A stretch of 64,000 nt of DNA, taken from contig NZ_BRXS01000001.1 in NCBI RefSeq assembly GCF_030159095.1, forward strand, positions 930,001-994,000, read 5' to 3'. The notes beneath the pieces were generated by a model that worked only from the letters and a program-made list of their open reading frames with translations, was not told where the DNA came from and made no database searches. Source of the stretch: Roseisolibacter agri. GTDB taxonomy: Bacteria; Gemmatimonadota; Gemmatimonadetes; Gemmatimonadales; Gemmatimonadaceae. A program made the position numbers and the translations under genes. How positions within the stretch are numbered: the stretch's first letter is position 1; each line of letters begins with the position of its first letter. Below, one piece after another: positions 1 to 8,356 of this stretch.

Positions 1-50
1 CTCGCGGGGCCGGCGGCCCGGTCGGCGTGGGGCGGGGGAGCGCGCTCCAT
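1..50 (-). CDS. possible 5' end of a leftward gene, cut by the window edge
   Basis: An ATG at 50 on the minus strand opens a frame that stays open to the window edge and encodes 16 residues beginning MERAPPPHADR. About 80 nt upstream, at 131-137, the minus strand reads TTAGCTT. This resembles the TTAG-type boxes seen upstream of several other genes in the window. No family can be recognised from so few residues. The rest of 51-192 holds only GC-rich sequence with no supported gene. Confidence 0.25.
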   Translation of the reverse strand, partial: MERAPPPHADRAAGPA

Positions 51-192
51 CGCGGACTGGAAACCGGGCGGCGCGGCGAGGGCGCGGCCGCGGCGCTCGC
101 GGCGTGCGGACGGAGGCGGGAGCGCGGGGCAAGCTAACCGGCCCCGGGAGCGGTCGGAACCGCGAGGCCGCGATGCGGCGACGACGCGCCCG

Positions 193-423
193 CTACAGCG
201 TCGGCAGCCGCCGCTCCTCGCGCACCGCGACCAGCGCGCAGCCGGCCAGCGCCACCGCGTCGGCGAGCATCGCCTCGGTCACGGTGCCGTCGTGCTCCAC
301 CGTCGCGCCGCCCATCACGACCTCCGCGCGCGACACGCCCGGCACGCCCGCGAACGCGGTGTAGACCGCCCGCACGGCGTGGACGGCGGTCATGCCGCTG
401 ATGGTGAGGTGGGCGACGCGCAC
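193..423 (-). CDS. HMA-like ferredoxin-fold protein lacking the CxxC metal site
   Basis: A 76-residue protein from a GTG start. The pattern (beta strand, GMT turn, helix, FAGVPGVSRAEV, then VTEAMLADAVALAGC) is the beta-alpha-beta-beta-alpha-beta layout of heavy-metal-associated (HMA/CopZ) domains. In that family the turn reads GMTCxxC. Here it reads GMTAVHA (residues 10-16), so both metal-binding cysteines are alanine and only a histidine lies between them. Copper chaperoning in the usual way is therefore unlikely. It is divergent from the secreted metalloprotease at 567. Longer starts upstream are arginine/alanine-rich and do not look like real protein. The fold is fairly clear; the function is unknown. 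Confidence 0.6.
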   Translation of the reverse strand: MRVAHLTISGMTAVHAVRAVYTAFAGVPGVSRAEVVMGGATVEHDGTVTEAMLADAVALAGCALVAVREERRLPTL

Positions 424-566
424 GCGGCGAAGCCTAGGCGGTCCGCCATCCGGCCCGCCAGTCGCGGCACGGGGTCGTTCTCCCCATGTCCGACCCGCCG
501 CGCGGCCGCAGCTTGCCGGCGTCCCGACGTCCGGCACCCACGTCCGACCCGATCCGGAGCGCTCCG

Positions 567-1457
567 ATGCCCGCCTCGCCGATCCGCCGCGCGCTGCGCG
601 TCGCCGCCGTCGCCCTGCCGCTGCTGCTCCCCGCGACCGTGCGCGCACAGGGGCCCGCGGCGCGCGGGACCGCGGGCGACGACTCGGTCGCCGCGCGCCT
701 GCGTGCGGCCGTGGCGCCCATCGAGACGCCGCGCGCGCGCGTGTGGGTCGAGCCGGGCGCGCTGACGGATGCGCAGGCGCGCGACTTCGCCGCGCAGTTC
801 ACCGTCGGCGTCGACGCCATCGAGCGCACCCTCGGCCGCACGCTCGACCGGGCGCGCTACGGCACCGACCGCATCGACGTCTTCGTCGCCGCGGGGATCG
901 GCGCGTCGCACGTCTACGCCGGCTACGCGCACATGCGCCACACGAAGCCGTGGCTCTACCTCGACGCGGCGCGCGTGCGCACGGGCGCCGCGCCGTACCT
1001 GCACGAGACCACGCACCTCGTCGCCTGGCGCTTCGGCTCGCACTCGCTGCGCGAGGGGCTCGCGTCGTGGGTCGAGTCCACCGTCAGCGCGCGCGGCGAG
1101 GGCGAGCACTCGCAGCTCTTCGGCGTCCGCGACGTCGCGTCGGCGGACCGCCTGGCGCTGGCGGCGGTCACCACGGTCGACGGCGAGGCGGCGCTGCGCG
1201 CGGTGGGCCGCCCGGGCGCCGCCGACGCCGCCATCACCGCCGGCCCGCCCGACGCGCGCGCGGCCTACTACGTCCTCTCGCAGTCGTTCGCACGGCACCT
1301 GGTCGAGCGCGTCGGCCTGGCGACCACGCTGGCGCTGATGGAGTCCGACGCCGCCGACGCGTACGAGCGCCTCACGAGCCGCTCGCTCGACGCGTGGCGC
1401 GCGGACTGGCTGGCCGCCATCGGCGGCGGTCCGTCCGCGCGCGGCTCCGACCGCTGA
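567..1457 (+). CDS. secreted HExxH zinc metalloprotease, peptidase MA-like
   Basis: A 296-residue protein with a Sec signal peptide (basic SPIRRALR, then a hydrophobic leucine-rich stretch, cleavage near VRAQ). HETTH at residues 146-150 is an HExxH zinc motif. REGLASWVE follows, whose glutamate (about residue 163) is a plausible third ligand, as in gluzincin peptidases of the MA-like family. The start was chosen because it gives a clean signal peptide. The upstream in-frame ATG at 486 would add 27 proline/arginine-rich residues. The C-terminal segment (SLDAWRADWLAAIGGGPSA) recurs in the next gene. Substrate is unknown; an exported hydrolase acting in the periplasm or outside is likely. Confidence 0.75.
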   Translation: MPASPIRRALRVAAVALPLLLPATVRAQGPAARGTAGDDSVAARLRAAVAPIETPRARVWVEPGALTDAQARDFAAQFTVGVDAIERTLGRTLDRARYGTDRIDVFVAAGIGASHVYAGYAHMRHTKPWLYLDAARVRTGAAPYLHETTHLVAWRFGSHSLREGLASWVESTVSARGEGEHSQLFGVRDVASADRLALAAVTTVDGEAALRAVGRPGAADAAITAGPPDARAAYYVLSQSFARHLVERVGLATTLALMESDAADAYERLTSRSLDAWRADWLAAIGGGPSARGSDR

Positions 1458-1501
1458 CCATCGCGGCATCACACCCACTCTCGTCTTCCTGGAGCGCTTC
1501 C

Positions 1502-1909
1502 ATGTCCGTCTCGCCTCTCCGCCGCGCCTGGAGCACGGCGCTCGTCGCCATGCTCGCGCTGCACGCCGCGCCCATCGCCGCCTCCGCCACCACCGTCGCG
1601 CGCGAGTGCCCGACCAACGTCTCGATGGACGAGCGCGCCCTCTGCTTCCTCGGCACGCCGGCGGGCAGGCGGGCGCTCGCGACCGTCGGCGAGGCCGCAG
1701 CGGGGGACCTCGAGACGCGGAAGGCCCACGCCGCGCTCACGCCGTCGTTCGCGCGCTACGTGATCCGCACCGCGGGCCTGGCGAAGGCGCAGCCCGCGCT
1801 CGAGGGCGCGTCGAAGGAGGCGTTCGCGAAGCACACGGGCCGGTCGCTGGCCGAGTGGCGCGCGGACTGGGTCGCGGCCATCGGTGGCGCTCCCTCCGCC
1901 GGCGGCTGA
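1502..1909 (+). CDS. secreted small protein, truncated paralogue of the upstream protease
   Basis: A 135-residue exported protein with a signal peptide (SPLRRAWSTALVAMLALHAA, cleavage near ASA). Its last 30 or so residues (GRSLAEWRADWVAAIGGAPSAGG) closely match the C-terminus of the preceding metalloprotease, and FARYVI plus EGASKEAFAKHTG parallel the FARHLV and ESDAADAYERLTS segments there. No HExxH motif is present. It looks like a catalytic-domain-less copy formed by partial tandem duplication, possibly a binding or regulatory partner. Two cysteines (CPTNVSMDERALC) may form a disulfide. The gene lies 44 nt after its paralogue. Confidence 0.65.
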   Translation: MSVSPLRRAWSTALVAMLALHAAPIAASATTVARECPTNVSMDERALCFLGTPAGRRALATVGEAAAGDLETRKAHAALTPSFARYVIRTAGLAKAQPALEGASKEAFAKHTGRSLAEWRADWVAAIGGAPSAGG

Positions 1910-2004
1910 CCGGCACCCGGCGAGGGGCGGGCGCGCTTAGCTTTGCGAGGACCGCGGTCGGAAACACCGTCGGCCGCCTCCGCACTCGCCCCTCCCGGTC
2001 TCTC

Positions 2005-3000
2005 ATGCGTGTCTCGTTTCTCGGCCTCGGCGCCATCGGGCTGCCGATGGCCCGCCACCTCGCCGCGCCGTTCGCGCTGACGGTCTGGAACCGGACGGCC
2101 GCCAAGGCCGCCGCGTTCGCCGCCACGCACGTCGGCACGCGCCACGCGGCGACGCCCGCCGACGCGGCGCGCGGCGCCGACGTCGTCATCACCTGCCTGC
2201 CGTCGTCGCACGAGGTCGAGGCGCTGCTCGACGGCCCGGACGGGGTGCTCGCGGGGCTCGCCGCGGGCGCGCTGCTGATCGACTGCACCTCGGGCGATCC
2301 CGCGACGTCGCGCCGCATCGCCGCGCGGCTAGCCGAGCGCGACGTCGCGTTCCTCGACGCGCCGGTGAGCGGCGGCGTGGTGGGCGCGGAGAGGGGCGCG
2401 CTCTCGGTGATGGTCGGCGGCGACGCGGCCACGCTGGAGCGCGCGCGCCCCGTGCTGCAGGCGTTCGGCGAGCGCATCGTCCACTGCGGCGCGGTGGGCG
2501 CGGGCGACGCGGTGAAGGCGATCAACAACGCGCTCCTCGCGATGCACATCTGGGCCACCGGCGAGGGGCTGGCGATGCTGACGAAGGCGGGCGTCGATCC
2601 CGCCGTCGCGCTCGACGTCGTGAACGCGTCCAGCGGCCGCTCGAACGCCAGCATGAACCTGTTCCCCGAGCGCGTGCTGACGCGCGCGTTCCCGCGCACC
2701 TTCCGCCTCGCGCTGCTGGACAAGGACGTCGGCATCGCGGCCGAGGTGGCGCGCGAGCAGCGCACGCCCGCGCCGCTGCTGCAGCTGACCGCGGAGCTGT
2801 TCCGCCTCGCGCACCACGAGCTGGGCGAGGTGGCGGACCACGTCGAGGCGGTGCAGCTGATCGAGCGCTGGGCGGGCACGACGATCGCGCCGCACCGCGC
2901 GGCCGCGCCGAAGCCCACGCCCGCGCCGGCGCACGTCGACGCGCAGGAGGCCCAGGACGCGCGCGAGGCGGCCGAGGCGACGCTGGAGCAGCCGCTGTGA
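2005..3000 (+). CDS. NAD(P)-dependent beta-hydroxyacid dehydrogenase (HIBADH family)
   Basis: A 331-residue oxidoreductase of the 3-hydroxyisobutyrate/tartronate-semialdehyde family. The dinucleotide fold starts at once with FLGLGAIGLPMA (GxGxxG at residues 6-11). DAPVSGG is the substrate-binding signature, and GDAVKAINN carries the catalytic lysine near residue 171, as in family members. The last 35 or so residues are a low-complexity Ala/Pro/Glu tail beyond the usual family length. It overlaps the following aminotransferase by 4 nt (GTGA), implying translational coupling. The specific hydroxyacid cannot be read from sequence. A TTAGCTT box at 1937-1943 is a possible -10. Confidence 0.85.
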   Translation: MRVSFLGLGAIGLPMARHLAAPFALTVWNRTAAKAAAFAATHVGTRHAATPADAARGADVVITCLPSSHEVEALLDGPDGVLAGLAAGALLIDCTSGDPATSRRIAARLAERDVAFLDAPVSGGVVGAERGALSVMVGGDAATLERARPVLQAFGERIVHCGAVGAGDAVKAINNALLAMHIWATGEGLAMLTKAGVDPAVALDVVNASSGRSNASMNLFPERVLTRAFPRTFRLALLDKDVGIAAEVAREQRTPAPLLQLTAELFRLAHHELGEVADHVEAVQLIERWAGTTIAPHRAAAPKPTPAPAHVDAQEAQDAREAAEATLEQPL

Positions 3001-4292
3001 CCGCCGTGACCACGGCCGCGACGCCCGACGCCGCGCTCGACCTCGCCGCGGTGCGCGCCGCGTTCCCCGCGCTCGCCCGCACACACGGCGGCCAGCCGGT
3101 CGCGTACTTCGACGGGCCGGGCGGCACGCAGGTGCCCCGCAGCGTCGCCGACGCGATGCACGACTACCTGCTGCACCACAACGCGAACACGCACTGGGCG
3201 TATCCGACCAGCGCCGAGACGGATGCGATCATCGACGGCGCGCGCGAGGCGGTCGCGGACCTCCTCGGTGGCGCGCCGAACGAGATCGTCTTCGGCCACA
3301 ACATGACGACGCTCGCCTTCCACCTCGCGCGGGCCCTGCACCGCGGCGGCGGCGACGTCGCGCCGTTCGGGTCGGGCGACGAGATCGTCGTCACGGAGCT
3401 CGACCACCACGGCAACGTCGCGCCCTGGTGCGCGCTGGCGCGGGAGTGCGGCGGCACGGTGCGCGTGGCGCGGATGGACACCGCGACCGGCACGCTCGAT
3501 TGGGACCACCTCGCTTCGCTCCTCGGCCCGCGGACGCGGCTGCTCGCGATCGGCGCGGCGTCCAACGCGCTCGGCACCATCACGGACGTCGCCCGCGCCG
3601 CGGCGATGGCGCGCGCGGTGGGCGCGCTGACCTTCGTGGACGGCGTGCACGCGGTGCCGCACGTCCCGTTCGACGTGCGCGCGCTCGCCGACGCGGGCGT
3701 GGGCTTCGTCGGCTGCTCGTCGTACAAGTTCTACGGGCCGCATGCCGGCATCCTGTGGGGCCGCGCGGACCTGCTGGCATCGCTCGACGTGCCGAAGCTC
3801 GATCCCGCGCCCGAGACCGCGCCCGAGCGCTTCGAGACCGGCACGCAGAACCACGAGGGCATCGCCGGCATCGCTGCCACGGTGGATTTCCTCGCGTCCC
3901 TCGGCGACGACGCGGGCGTGGCGTCGGGCACGCGGCGCGAGCGGTTGGCGCGCGCCTTCGCGCGGCTGCACGCCGCGGGGCAGGGGCTGGTCGCGCTCCT
4001 GTGGGACGGGCTCCGCGCGATCCCCGGCGTCGCCGTCTACGGCCCGCCGCCGGGAACCGCGCGCACGCCGACGGTGTCCTTCACGGTCGCGGGGCACCGC
4101 TCGCGCGACGTCGCCATCGCGCTCGCGGCGCGCGGCGTGTTCGTGTCGCACGGCGACTTCTACGCGCAGACCGTGGCGGAGCGCTACGGCGTGGGCGACG
4201 AGGGCTTCGTGCGCGCGGGCTGCGCCGCCTACACGACGCGCGCCGAGGTCGAGCGGCTCGTGGCCGGCGTCGCGGCGCTCGTCCGCTCCTGA
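2997..4292 (+). CDS. class V aminotransferase, cysteine desulfurase-like
   Basis: A 431-residue PLP enzyme of fold type I, class V. N-terminal YFDGPGGTQVP matches the substrate end of the SufS/NifS-like subgroup represented by the VC1184-type proteins. GHNMTTLAFHLARAL, ELDHHGNVAPW (PLP-stacking His), DGVHAVPH (PLP Asp) and SSYKFYGPH (Schiff-base Lys near residue 244) follow in the expected order. The mobile loop with the catalytic persulfide Cys of true desulfurases is not obvious, so the reaction may be a different lyase or transferase. GTG start overlaps the upstream stop (GTGA), coupling it to the dehydrogenase. Confidence 0.85.
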   Translation: MTAVTTAATPDAALDLAAVRAAFPALARTHGGQPVAYFDGPGGTQVPRSVADAMHDYLLHHNANTHWAYPTSAETDAIIDGAREAVADLLGGAPNEIVFGHNMTTLAFHLARALHRGGGDVAPFGSGDEIVVTELDHHGNVAPWCALARECGGTVRVARMDTATGTLDWDHLASLLGPRTRLLAIGAASNALGTITDVARAAAMARAVGALTFVDGVHAVPHVPFDVRALADAGVGFVGCSSYKFYGPHAGILWGRADLLASLDVPKLDPAPETAPERFETGTQNHEGIAGIAATVDFLASLGDDAGVASGTRRERLARAFARLHAAGQGLVALLWDGLRAIPGVAVYGPPPGTARTPTVSFTVAGHRSRDVAIALAARGVFVSHGDFYAQTVAERYGVGDEGFVRAGCAAYTTRAEVERLVAGVAALVRS

Positions 4293-4377
4293 CCACGATT
4301 CAGCCCCGGTCCACCGCGGCCGGGCGCGGGACGATGTAGCCTTCCGGTCGATCCGCACGCCCCCCACATCCCGATCC

Positions 4378-6117
4378 ATGCCTCTCTCGTTCCGCCACGC
4401 GCTCGCCGCGCTGCCGCTGTGCGCGCTCCCCCTGGCCGCGCAGGCGCCCGCGACGCCACGCGTCACCAAGGACGCGCCGGCGAGGTCCGCGCAGGCCGAG
4501 CTGCCGCTCAAGCACGCGCCGCGGCCGACGACGGCGGCGATCACGCCCGCGGACCTGATGACGCGTGTCTACCTCTACGCGGACGACTCGCTGATGGGGC
4601 GACAGGTCGGCAGCGTCCACAACGACCGCGCGACCGACTACATCGCCGGCGAGCTGCGTCGCCTCGGCCTCGAGCCGGCGGGCGAGAACGGCACGTACTT
4701 CCAGAGCGCCGTCGAGCGCCGCGCGCTCGTCGCCGGCAGCGCGTTCGGCGCCGAGGGCGCGCCGCTCACGCTCGGCAGCGACTTCGTGCCGCGCGATCCG
4801 ATCGCCGCCATCCGCCCGTTCGACGGGCTGCCCATCGTCTACGCGGGCACGTGGGGCGACGCGGCGCTGCTCGCGGGCGACGCGGTGGCGGGCAAGGTCG
4901 TCGTCGTCTCCACGCCGCTCGACGCTGCGGGGCGTCCGACCTGGAACAACCTGCGCATCCCGATCGTGCAGCGCTTCGCGAATGCGGCGGCGATCGCGGT
5001 GGCGGGGCTCGACGGCATCCCGCCGGCGTTCACGGCGCAGCTGATGGAGCCCGCGGTCGGCGTGCGCGGGATGGCCGCCGGACCGCGGCCGAGCGCGAAC
5101 GCGCAGCCGGCGTTCGTGTGGGTGACGCGCGACGCGGCGGCCACGCTCCTGGGCACGCCGCTCGCCGGCGCCACGCCGGGCGCGCAGGGCCGCATCGCGC
5201 GCGGCAGCATCGCGTTCGAGACGCAGCCGGCGCCCGGCCGCAACGTCGTCGCGATCCTGCGCGGCTCCGATCCGGTGCTGCGCAACACCTTCGTCGCGAT
5301 CGGCGCGCACAACGATCACGTCGGCTTCGATCACGAGCCGGTGGACCACGACTCGCTGCGCACGGTGCTCACCGTGACGCGTCCCGGCGGCGCCGACAGC
5401 CCGGAGCGTCCGGTGACCGCCGAGGAGGCCACGCGCATCCGCCGCATGATCGACAGCCTGCGCGCGCTGCGTCCCGCGCGCCAGGACTCGATCTACAACG
5501 GCGCGGACGACGACGGCTCCGGCTCGATGGCGCTGCTCGAGATCGCGGAGAGCGTCGCGGCCGCGCGCGTGAAGCCCAAGCGCTCGCTCCTGTTCGTGTG
5601 GCACACGGGCGAGGAGGCGGGGCTGTTCGGCGCGCAGTACTTCACCGACCACCCGACCGTGTCGCGCGACTCGATCGTCGCGCAGCTGAACGTCGACATG
5701 ATCGGGCGCGGCAGCGCGAGCGACCTGCAGGAGGGCGGCCCGGCGTACGTGCAGCTCATCGGCTCCAAGCGCCTGTCGACCGAGCTGGGCGCGCTCGTCG
5801 AGTCGGTCGGCAGCGCGGCGCGCCCGACACCGTTCCGCTTCGACTACACCTACGATGCGAACGGGCACCCCGAGCAGTACTACTGCCGCAGCGACCACTA
5901 CATGTACGCGCGCTACGGCATCCCGGTCGTGTTCTTCTCGACGGGCGGCCACCGCGACTACCACATGGTGACCGACGAGCCGCAGTACCTCGACTATCCC
6001 AAGTACGCGGCGGTGACGCAGCTGATCCACGACGTCGCGCTGCGCGTCGCGAGCCTCGACCACCGGCCGGCGCTCAGCGCGCCGAAGCCCGACCCGCGCG
6101 GGCAGTGCGTGCAGTGA
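4378..6117 (+). CDS. secreted M28 family zinc aminopeptidase
   Basis: A 579-residue exported peptidase with a signal peptide (RHALAALPLCALPLAAQA). A protease-associated (PA)-like insert spans roughly residues 130-260, then the M28 catalytic core. Zinc ligands and catalytic residues appear in order: IGAHNDHVGFD (His near 311), NGADDDGSGSM (bridging Asp near 377), WHTGEEAGLFG (catalytic and ligand Glu near 412-413), NVDMIGRG and the late GGHRDYHMVTDE segment. Family members release N-terminal residues from peptides. It is monocistronic, with TAGCCT at 4337-4342 as a possible -10 box, and converges on the transglutaminase-like gene. A longer in-frame start exists but would precede the signal peptide. 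Confidence 0.9.
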   Translation: MPLSFRHALAALPLCALPLAAQAPATPRVTKDAPARSAQAELPLKHAPRPTTAAITPADLMTRVYLYADDSLMGRQVGSVHNDRATDYIAGELRRLGLEPAGENGTYFQSAVERRALVAGSAFGAEGAPLTLGSDFVPRDPIAAIRPFDGLPIVYAGTWGDAALLAGDAVAGKVVVVSTPLDAAGRPTWNNLRIPIVQRFANAAAIAVAGLDGIPPAFTAQLMEPAVGVRGMAAGPRPSANAQPAFVWVTRDAAATLLGTPLAGATPGAQGRIARGSIAFETQPAPGRNVVAILRGSDPVLRNTFVAIGAHNDHVGFDHEPVDHDSLRTVLTVTRPGGADSPERPVTAEEATRIRRMIDSLRALRPARQDSIYNGADDDGSGSMALLEIAESVAAARVKPKRSLLFVWHTGEEAGLFGAQYFTDHPTVSRDSIVAQLNVDMIGRGSASDLQEGGPAYVQLIGSKRLSTELGALVESVGSAARPTPFRFDYTYDANGHPEQYYCRSDHYMYARYGIPVVFFSTGGHRDYHMVTDEPQYLDYPKYAAVTQLIHDVALRVASLDHRPALSAPKPDPRGQCVQ

Positions 6118-6129
6118 GTCGGGAGTGAC

Positions 6130-7320
6130 TCAGATCGAGGGGGCGCGGCTCGCGAGCTGCGCCCCCTCGACGCACGTGGCGCCGAGCTGGCCGACGAGCG
6201 CGCGGGCGGCACCGGCGAGCGCCGGCGCGAGCGCACCGTCCCGCAGCACGCCGCAGTAGGCGACGCGCGCCCGCGCCGTGTCGCCCTCGAGCTGGCGCAG
6301 GCGGCCGTCCACGTACGCGGCGGCCGTGCGCGCGTCGCTTCCGCGCACCGGCAGCGGCGTCGCGGCGCGTGCGGGCGCTGCGTCGCCCGACGACGCGACC
6401 ACTGCTGACGGCGCTGCGGCCGGCGCGGGCGCGAGCCGGCGCATGCCCGAGCGCCACTTGTCCAGCAGGTAGCCGCCGAACGACGGCGCCAGCACGTTGT
6501 GCACGACGCCCTGCGCGGTGCGCCCGTAGATCTCCGCGAGGCCCGCGCGCACGCTCGCCGGCGCGGCGTCGCCGATGCGCGCGTGCGCGAGCACGTGCGG
6601 CACGCCGCGCGCGTCGAGCGCCAGCACCGTGACCGCGTCGCCCCAGACGTCGAAGTACAGCCACCGCCGCTCGCGCGCCGACCACACGCGCCCGAACGAG
6701 TGGCCGCCCGTCGGCTCGCGCCCCGCGACGCCGACGAGCTCCGCGCCGCCGAAGACGGGCGCCAGCGCGATCGCCGCCGTGCCGTTCACCTGATCGCACC
6801 AGCCGAGGCCCGCCAGCGCCACCGGCCAGTCCGCGGCCGCGTGCGCGACCTGCCACTGCGTGACCAGCGCGCGGCGCAGCGGCATCAGCACGGTCATGAT
6901 GCGCGTCGCGTCGTCGGCGTCGGCCGGCTCCGGGTGCGCGGCGCGCAGCCGCTCCATCGCCGCGTACTGCACGGCCATCGCGGTCGTGTGCGCGGCCAGC
7001 GCGCGCATGCGCGCGAACGTGCCGGCGTCGGGTGCGGGATGCGGATCGAGCCAGCCGGGGCTCGTGCGCGCGACCGCGCGCAGCGCGGGCCAGAGCAGCG
7101 GCGTGCGTCCGATGGACGCGAGCGTGCCGAGAACGAGCGTGCCGGTCGCGGCGAGCGCGAGGGCGAGACGGCGCGTGCGGGTGGTTCGGATCGATCGCAA
7201 GGCGGGCGGTCGGTCGCACTCGTGCGCGCGAACGCCGGACGTGCGGGAGGGAACGTGACGACGGGTGGGCATCGTCGCCCACCCGTCGCATGCGCACGCA
7301 CGACGACCGGTCGATTCCAC
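6130..7320 (-). CDS. membrane-anchored transglutaminase-like protein
   Basis: A 396-residue protein with one transmembrane segment (about residues 51-70, RLALALAATGTLVLGTLASI) and an external C-terminal domain. GLGWCDQVNG (Cys 175), GGHSFGRVW (His 207) and LYFDVWGD (Asp 224) are spaced and ordered like the Cys-His-Asp triad of the transglutaminase/papain-like superfamily, with WCDQ typical of the nucleophile turn. Substrate is unknown; peptidase or amide-forming activity is possible. The GTG start at 7320 has GAGGTG 4 nt upstream, whereas the ATG at 7272 lies inside a perfect hairpin. Two tandem palindromes (7331-7363) lie just upstream. The coding 3' end contains a strong hairpin (6135-6170). 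Confidence 0.65.
   Translation of the reverse strand: MESTGRRACACDGWATMPTRRHVPSRTSGVRAHECDRPPALRSIRTTRTRRLALALAATGTLVLGTLASIGRTPLLWPALRAVARTSPGWLDPHPAPDAGTFARMRALAAHTTAMAVQYAAMERLRAAHPEPADADDATRIMTVLMPLRRALVTQWQVAHAAADWPVALAGLGWCDQVNGTAAIALAPVFGGAELVGVAGREPTGGHSFGRVWSARERRWLYFDVWGDAVTVLALDARGVPHVLAHARIGDAAPASVRAGLAEIYGRTAQGVVHNVLAPSFGGYLLDKWRSGMRRLAPAPAAAPSAVVASSGDAAPARAATPLPVRGSDARTAAAYVDGRLRQLEGDTARARVAYCGVLRDGALAPALAGAARALVGQLGATCVEGAQLASRAPSI
6135..6170. terminator. hairpin in the coding 3' end of the transglutaminase-like gene
   Basis: TCGAGGGGGCGCGGCTCG (6135-6152) pairs with 6153-6170 with a single mismatch. It lies just past the M28 stop (6117) and inside the last codons of the convergent gene. 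Probably terminates both. Confidence 0.6.
7259..7288. other. perfect 12-bp stem-loop at the 5' end of the transglutaminase-like gene
   Basis: CGACGGGTGGGC (7259-7270) and GCCCACCCGTCG (7277-7288) are exact reverse complements with a 6-nt loop. The alternative ATG at 7272 lies at the loop edge. It could end transcription leaving the upstream mhqO-like gene, or affect initiation of the next gene. Confidence 0.5.
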
Positions 7321-7330
7321 CGGTCACCTC

Positions 7331-7363
7331 TGACACGCGTGTCACCGAATGACACGCGTGCCA
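7331..7363. promoter_or_regulatory. tandem 14-bp palindromes, candidate operator pair
   Basis: TGACACGCGTGTCA (7331-7344) is a perfect palindrome, and TGACACGCGTGCCA (7350-7363) repeats it with one change. Centre spacing is 19 bp, roughly two helical turns. They lie between the mhqO-like stop and the transglutaminase-like start, both minus strand. This is the arrangement expected for paired dimer-binding sites; the regulator is unknown. Confidence 0.5.
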
Positions 7364-7373
7364 TGCGCCTCCC

Positions 7374-8324
7374 TCAGTCGATCGGCTTCAGGTTCGCGAG
7401 GATGGCCTCGCGGCGCGGCTCGAGGAACGGCGCCAGCACCACCTTCTCGCCGAGCGTCGCGGGATCCTCGTCGACCGCGAAGCCGGGGCCGTCGGTCGCG
7501 ATCTCGAACAGCACGCCGTTCGGCTCGCGCAGGTACAGGGAGCGGAACCAGTAGCGATCGACCTCGCCGCTGTTCGGCACGCCCATCGTGTTCAGCCGCT
7601 CGGCCCACGCCTCGTAGTCGGCGTCGGGGCTGCGGAACGCGACGTGGTGCACGCCGCCGGCGCCCGGAGACGCAGCCGGGAGGTTCGGCTGCACCGCGAC
7701 GTGCAGCTCCGCATGGGGGCCACCCGCGCCCATCTCGTACACGTGCACGGTGTGGCGCGCGTTGTCGGGGTGCGGGTAGTCGCGCACGCGGCGCATGTTG
7801 AGCACCTGCTCCACCACGACGTCCGTCGGCTGCAGGCTCGGCACGCTCATCACGATCGGGCCCAGCCCGCGGATCTGGTGCTCGGGCGGCACGGGACTGC
7901 GCGTCCACGGCGTCGGCGGATCGCCCGCGCCGCCGTCGTCCACGAGCGCCAGCCGCTGGCCCTCGCGGTCGTCGAAGTCGAGCGTCGCGCGGCCGTCGCG
8001 CTGCACGATGCCGCCGTGCGCGATGCCGTGCTCCGTGAGCCGGCGCGCCCAGTACTCCAGCGAGTCGCCACCCTGCACGCGCAGGTGGGTGCGCGTGATC
8101 GTGCGCGAGCCGCGCCGCTCGCGCGGCACCGACCAGTCGAAGAACGTCAGGTCCGTGCCCGGCGAGCCGACGGCGTCGGCGTAGAACAGGTGGTAGGCCG
8201 TGACGTCGTCCTGGTTCACGCTCCGCTTCACCAGCCGCATGCCCATCACGTCGGTGTAGAAGCGGAAGTTCTCGCGGATGCTGGCCGAGACGGCCGTCAG
8301 GTGGTGGATGCCGGTCAGTTGCAT
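7374..8324 (-). CDS. ring-cleaving dioxygenase, MhqO/VOC family
   Basis: A 316-residue protein of two VOC (glyoxalase/extradiol) modules. [10 protein letters not shown] near the N-terminus, GVHHVAFRS around residue 225 and [13 protein letters not shown] supply the His-His-Glu metal ligands. Overall layout matches Bacillus MhqO-type hydroquinone-specific dioxygenases, which open aromatic diols produced by quinone stress. It is the last gene of the minus-strand operon started by marR/doxX and lies 32 nt after the FMN-reductase gene. The ATG at 8324 follows a GGAG-like box on the minus strand. Substrate assignment is inferred from family and operon partners. Confidence 0.85.
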   Translation of the reverse strand: MQLTGIHHLTAVSASIRENFRFYTDVMGMRLVKRSVNQDDVTAYHLFYADAVGSPGTDLTFFDWSVPRERRGSRTITRTHLRVQGGDSLEYWARRLTEHGIAHGGIVQRDGRATLDFDDREGQRLALVDDGGAGDPPTPWTRSPVPPEHQIRGLGPIVMSVPSLQPTDVVVEQVLNMRRVRDYPHPDNARHTVHVYEMGAGGPHAELHVAVQPNLPAASPGAGGVHHVAFRSPDADYEAWAERLNTMGVPNSGEVDRYWFRSLYLREPNGVLFEIATDGPGFAVDEDPATLGEKVVLAPFLEPRREAILANLKPID

Positions 8325-8356
8325 GGAAGGACTCCGATTGAATGCGGCGCGCGCGC

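Noticed and set aside
104-364. Plus-strand open frame at the left edge
   Set aside because: Arg/Ser/Ala-rich shadow of the HMA-like gene on the other strand, without a plausible start signal.
1737-4544. Very long minus-strand open frame (about 935 codons) opposite the dehydrogenase and aminotransferase genes
   Set aside because: Its translation is Arg/Ala/Gly-rich low complexity, and the opposite strand carries two clear enzyme families with GTGA coupling. High GC removes stop codons by chance.
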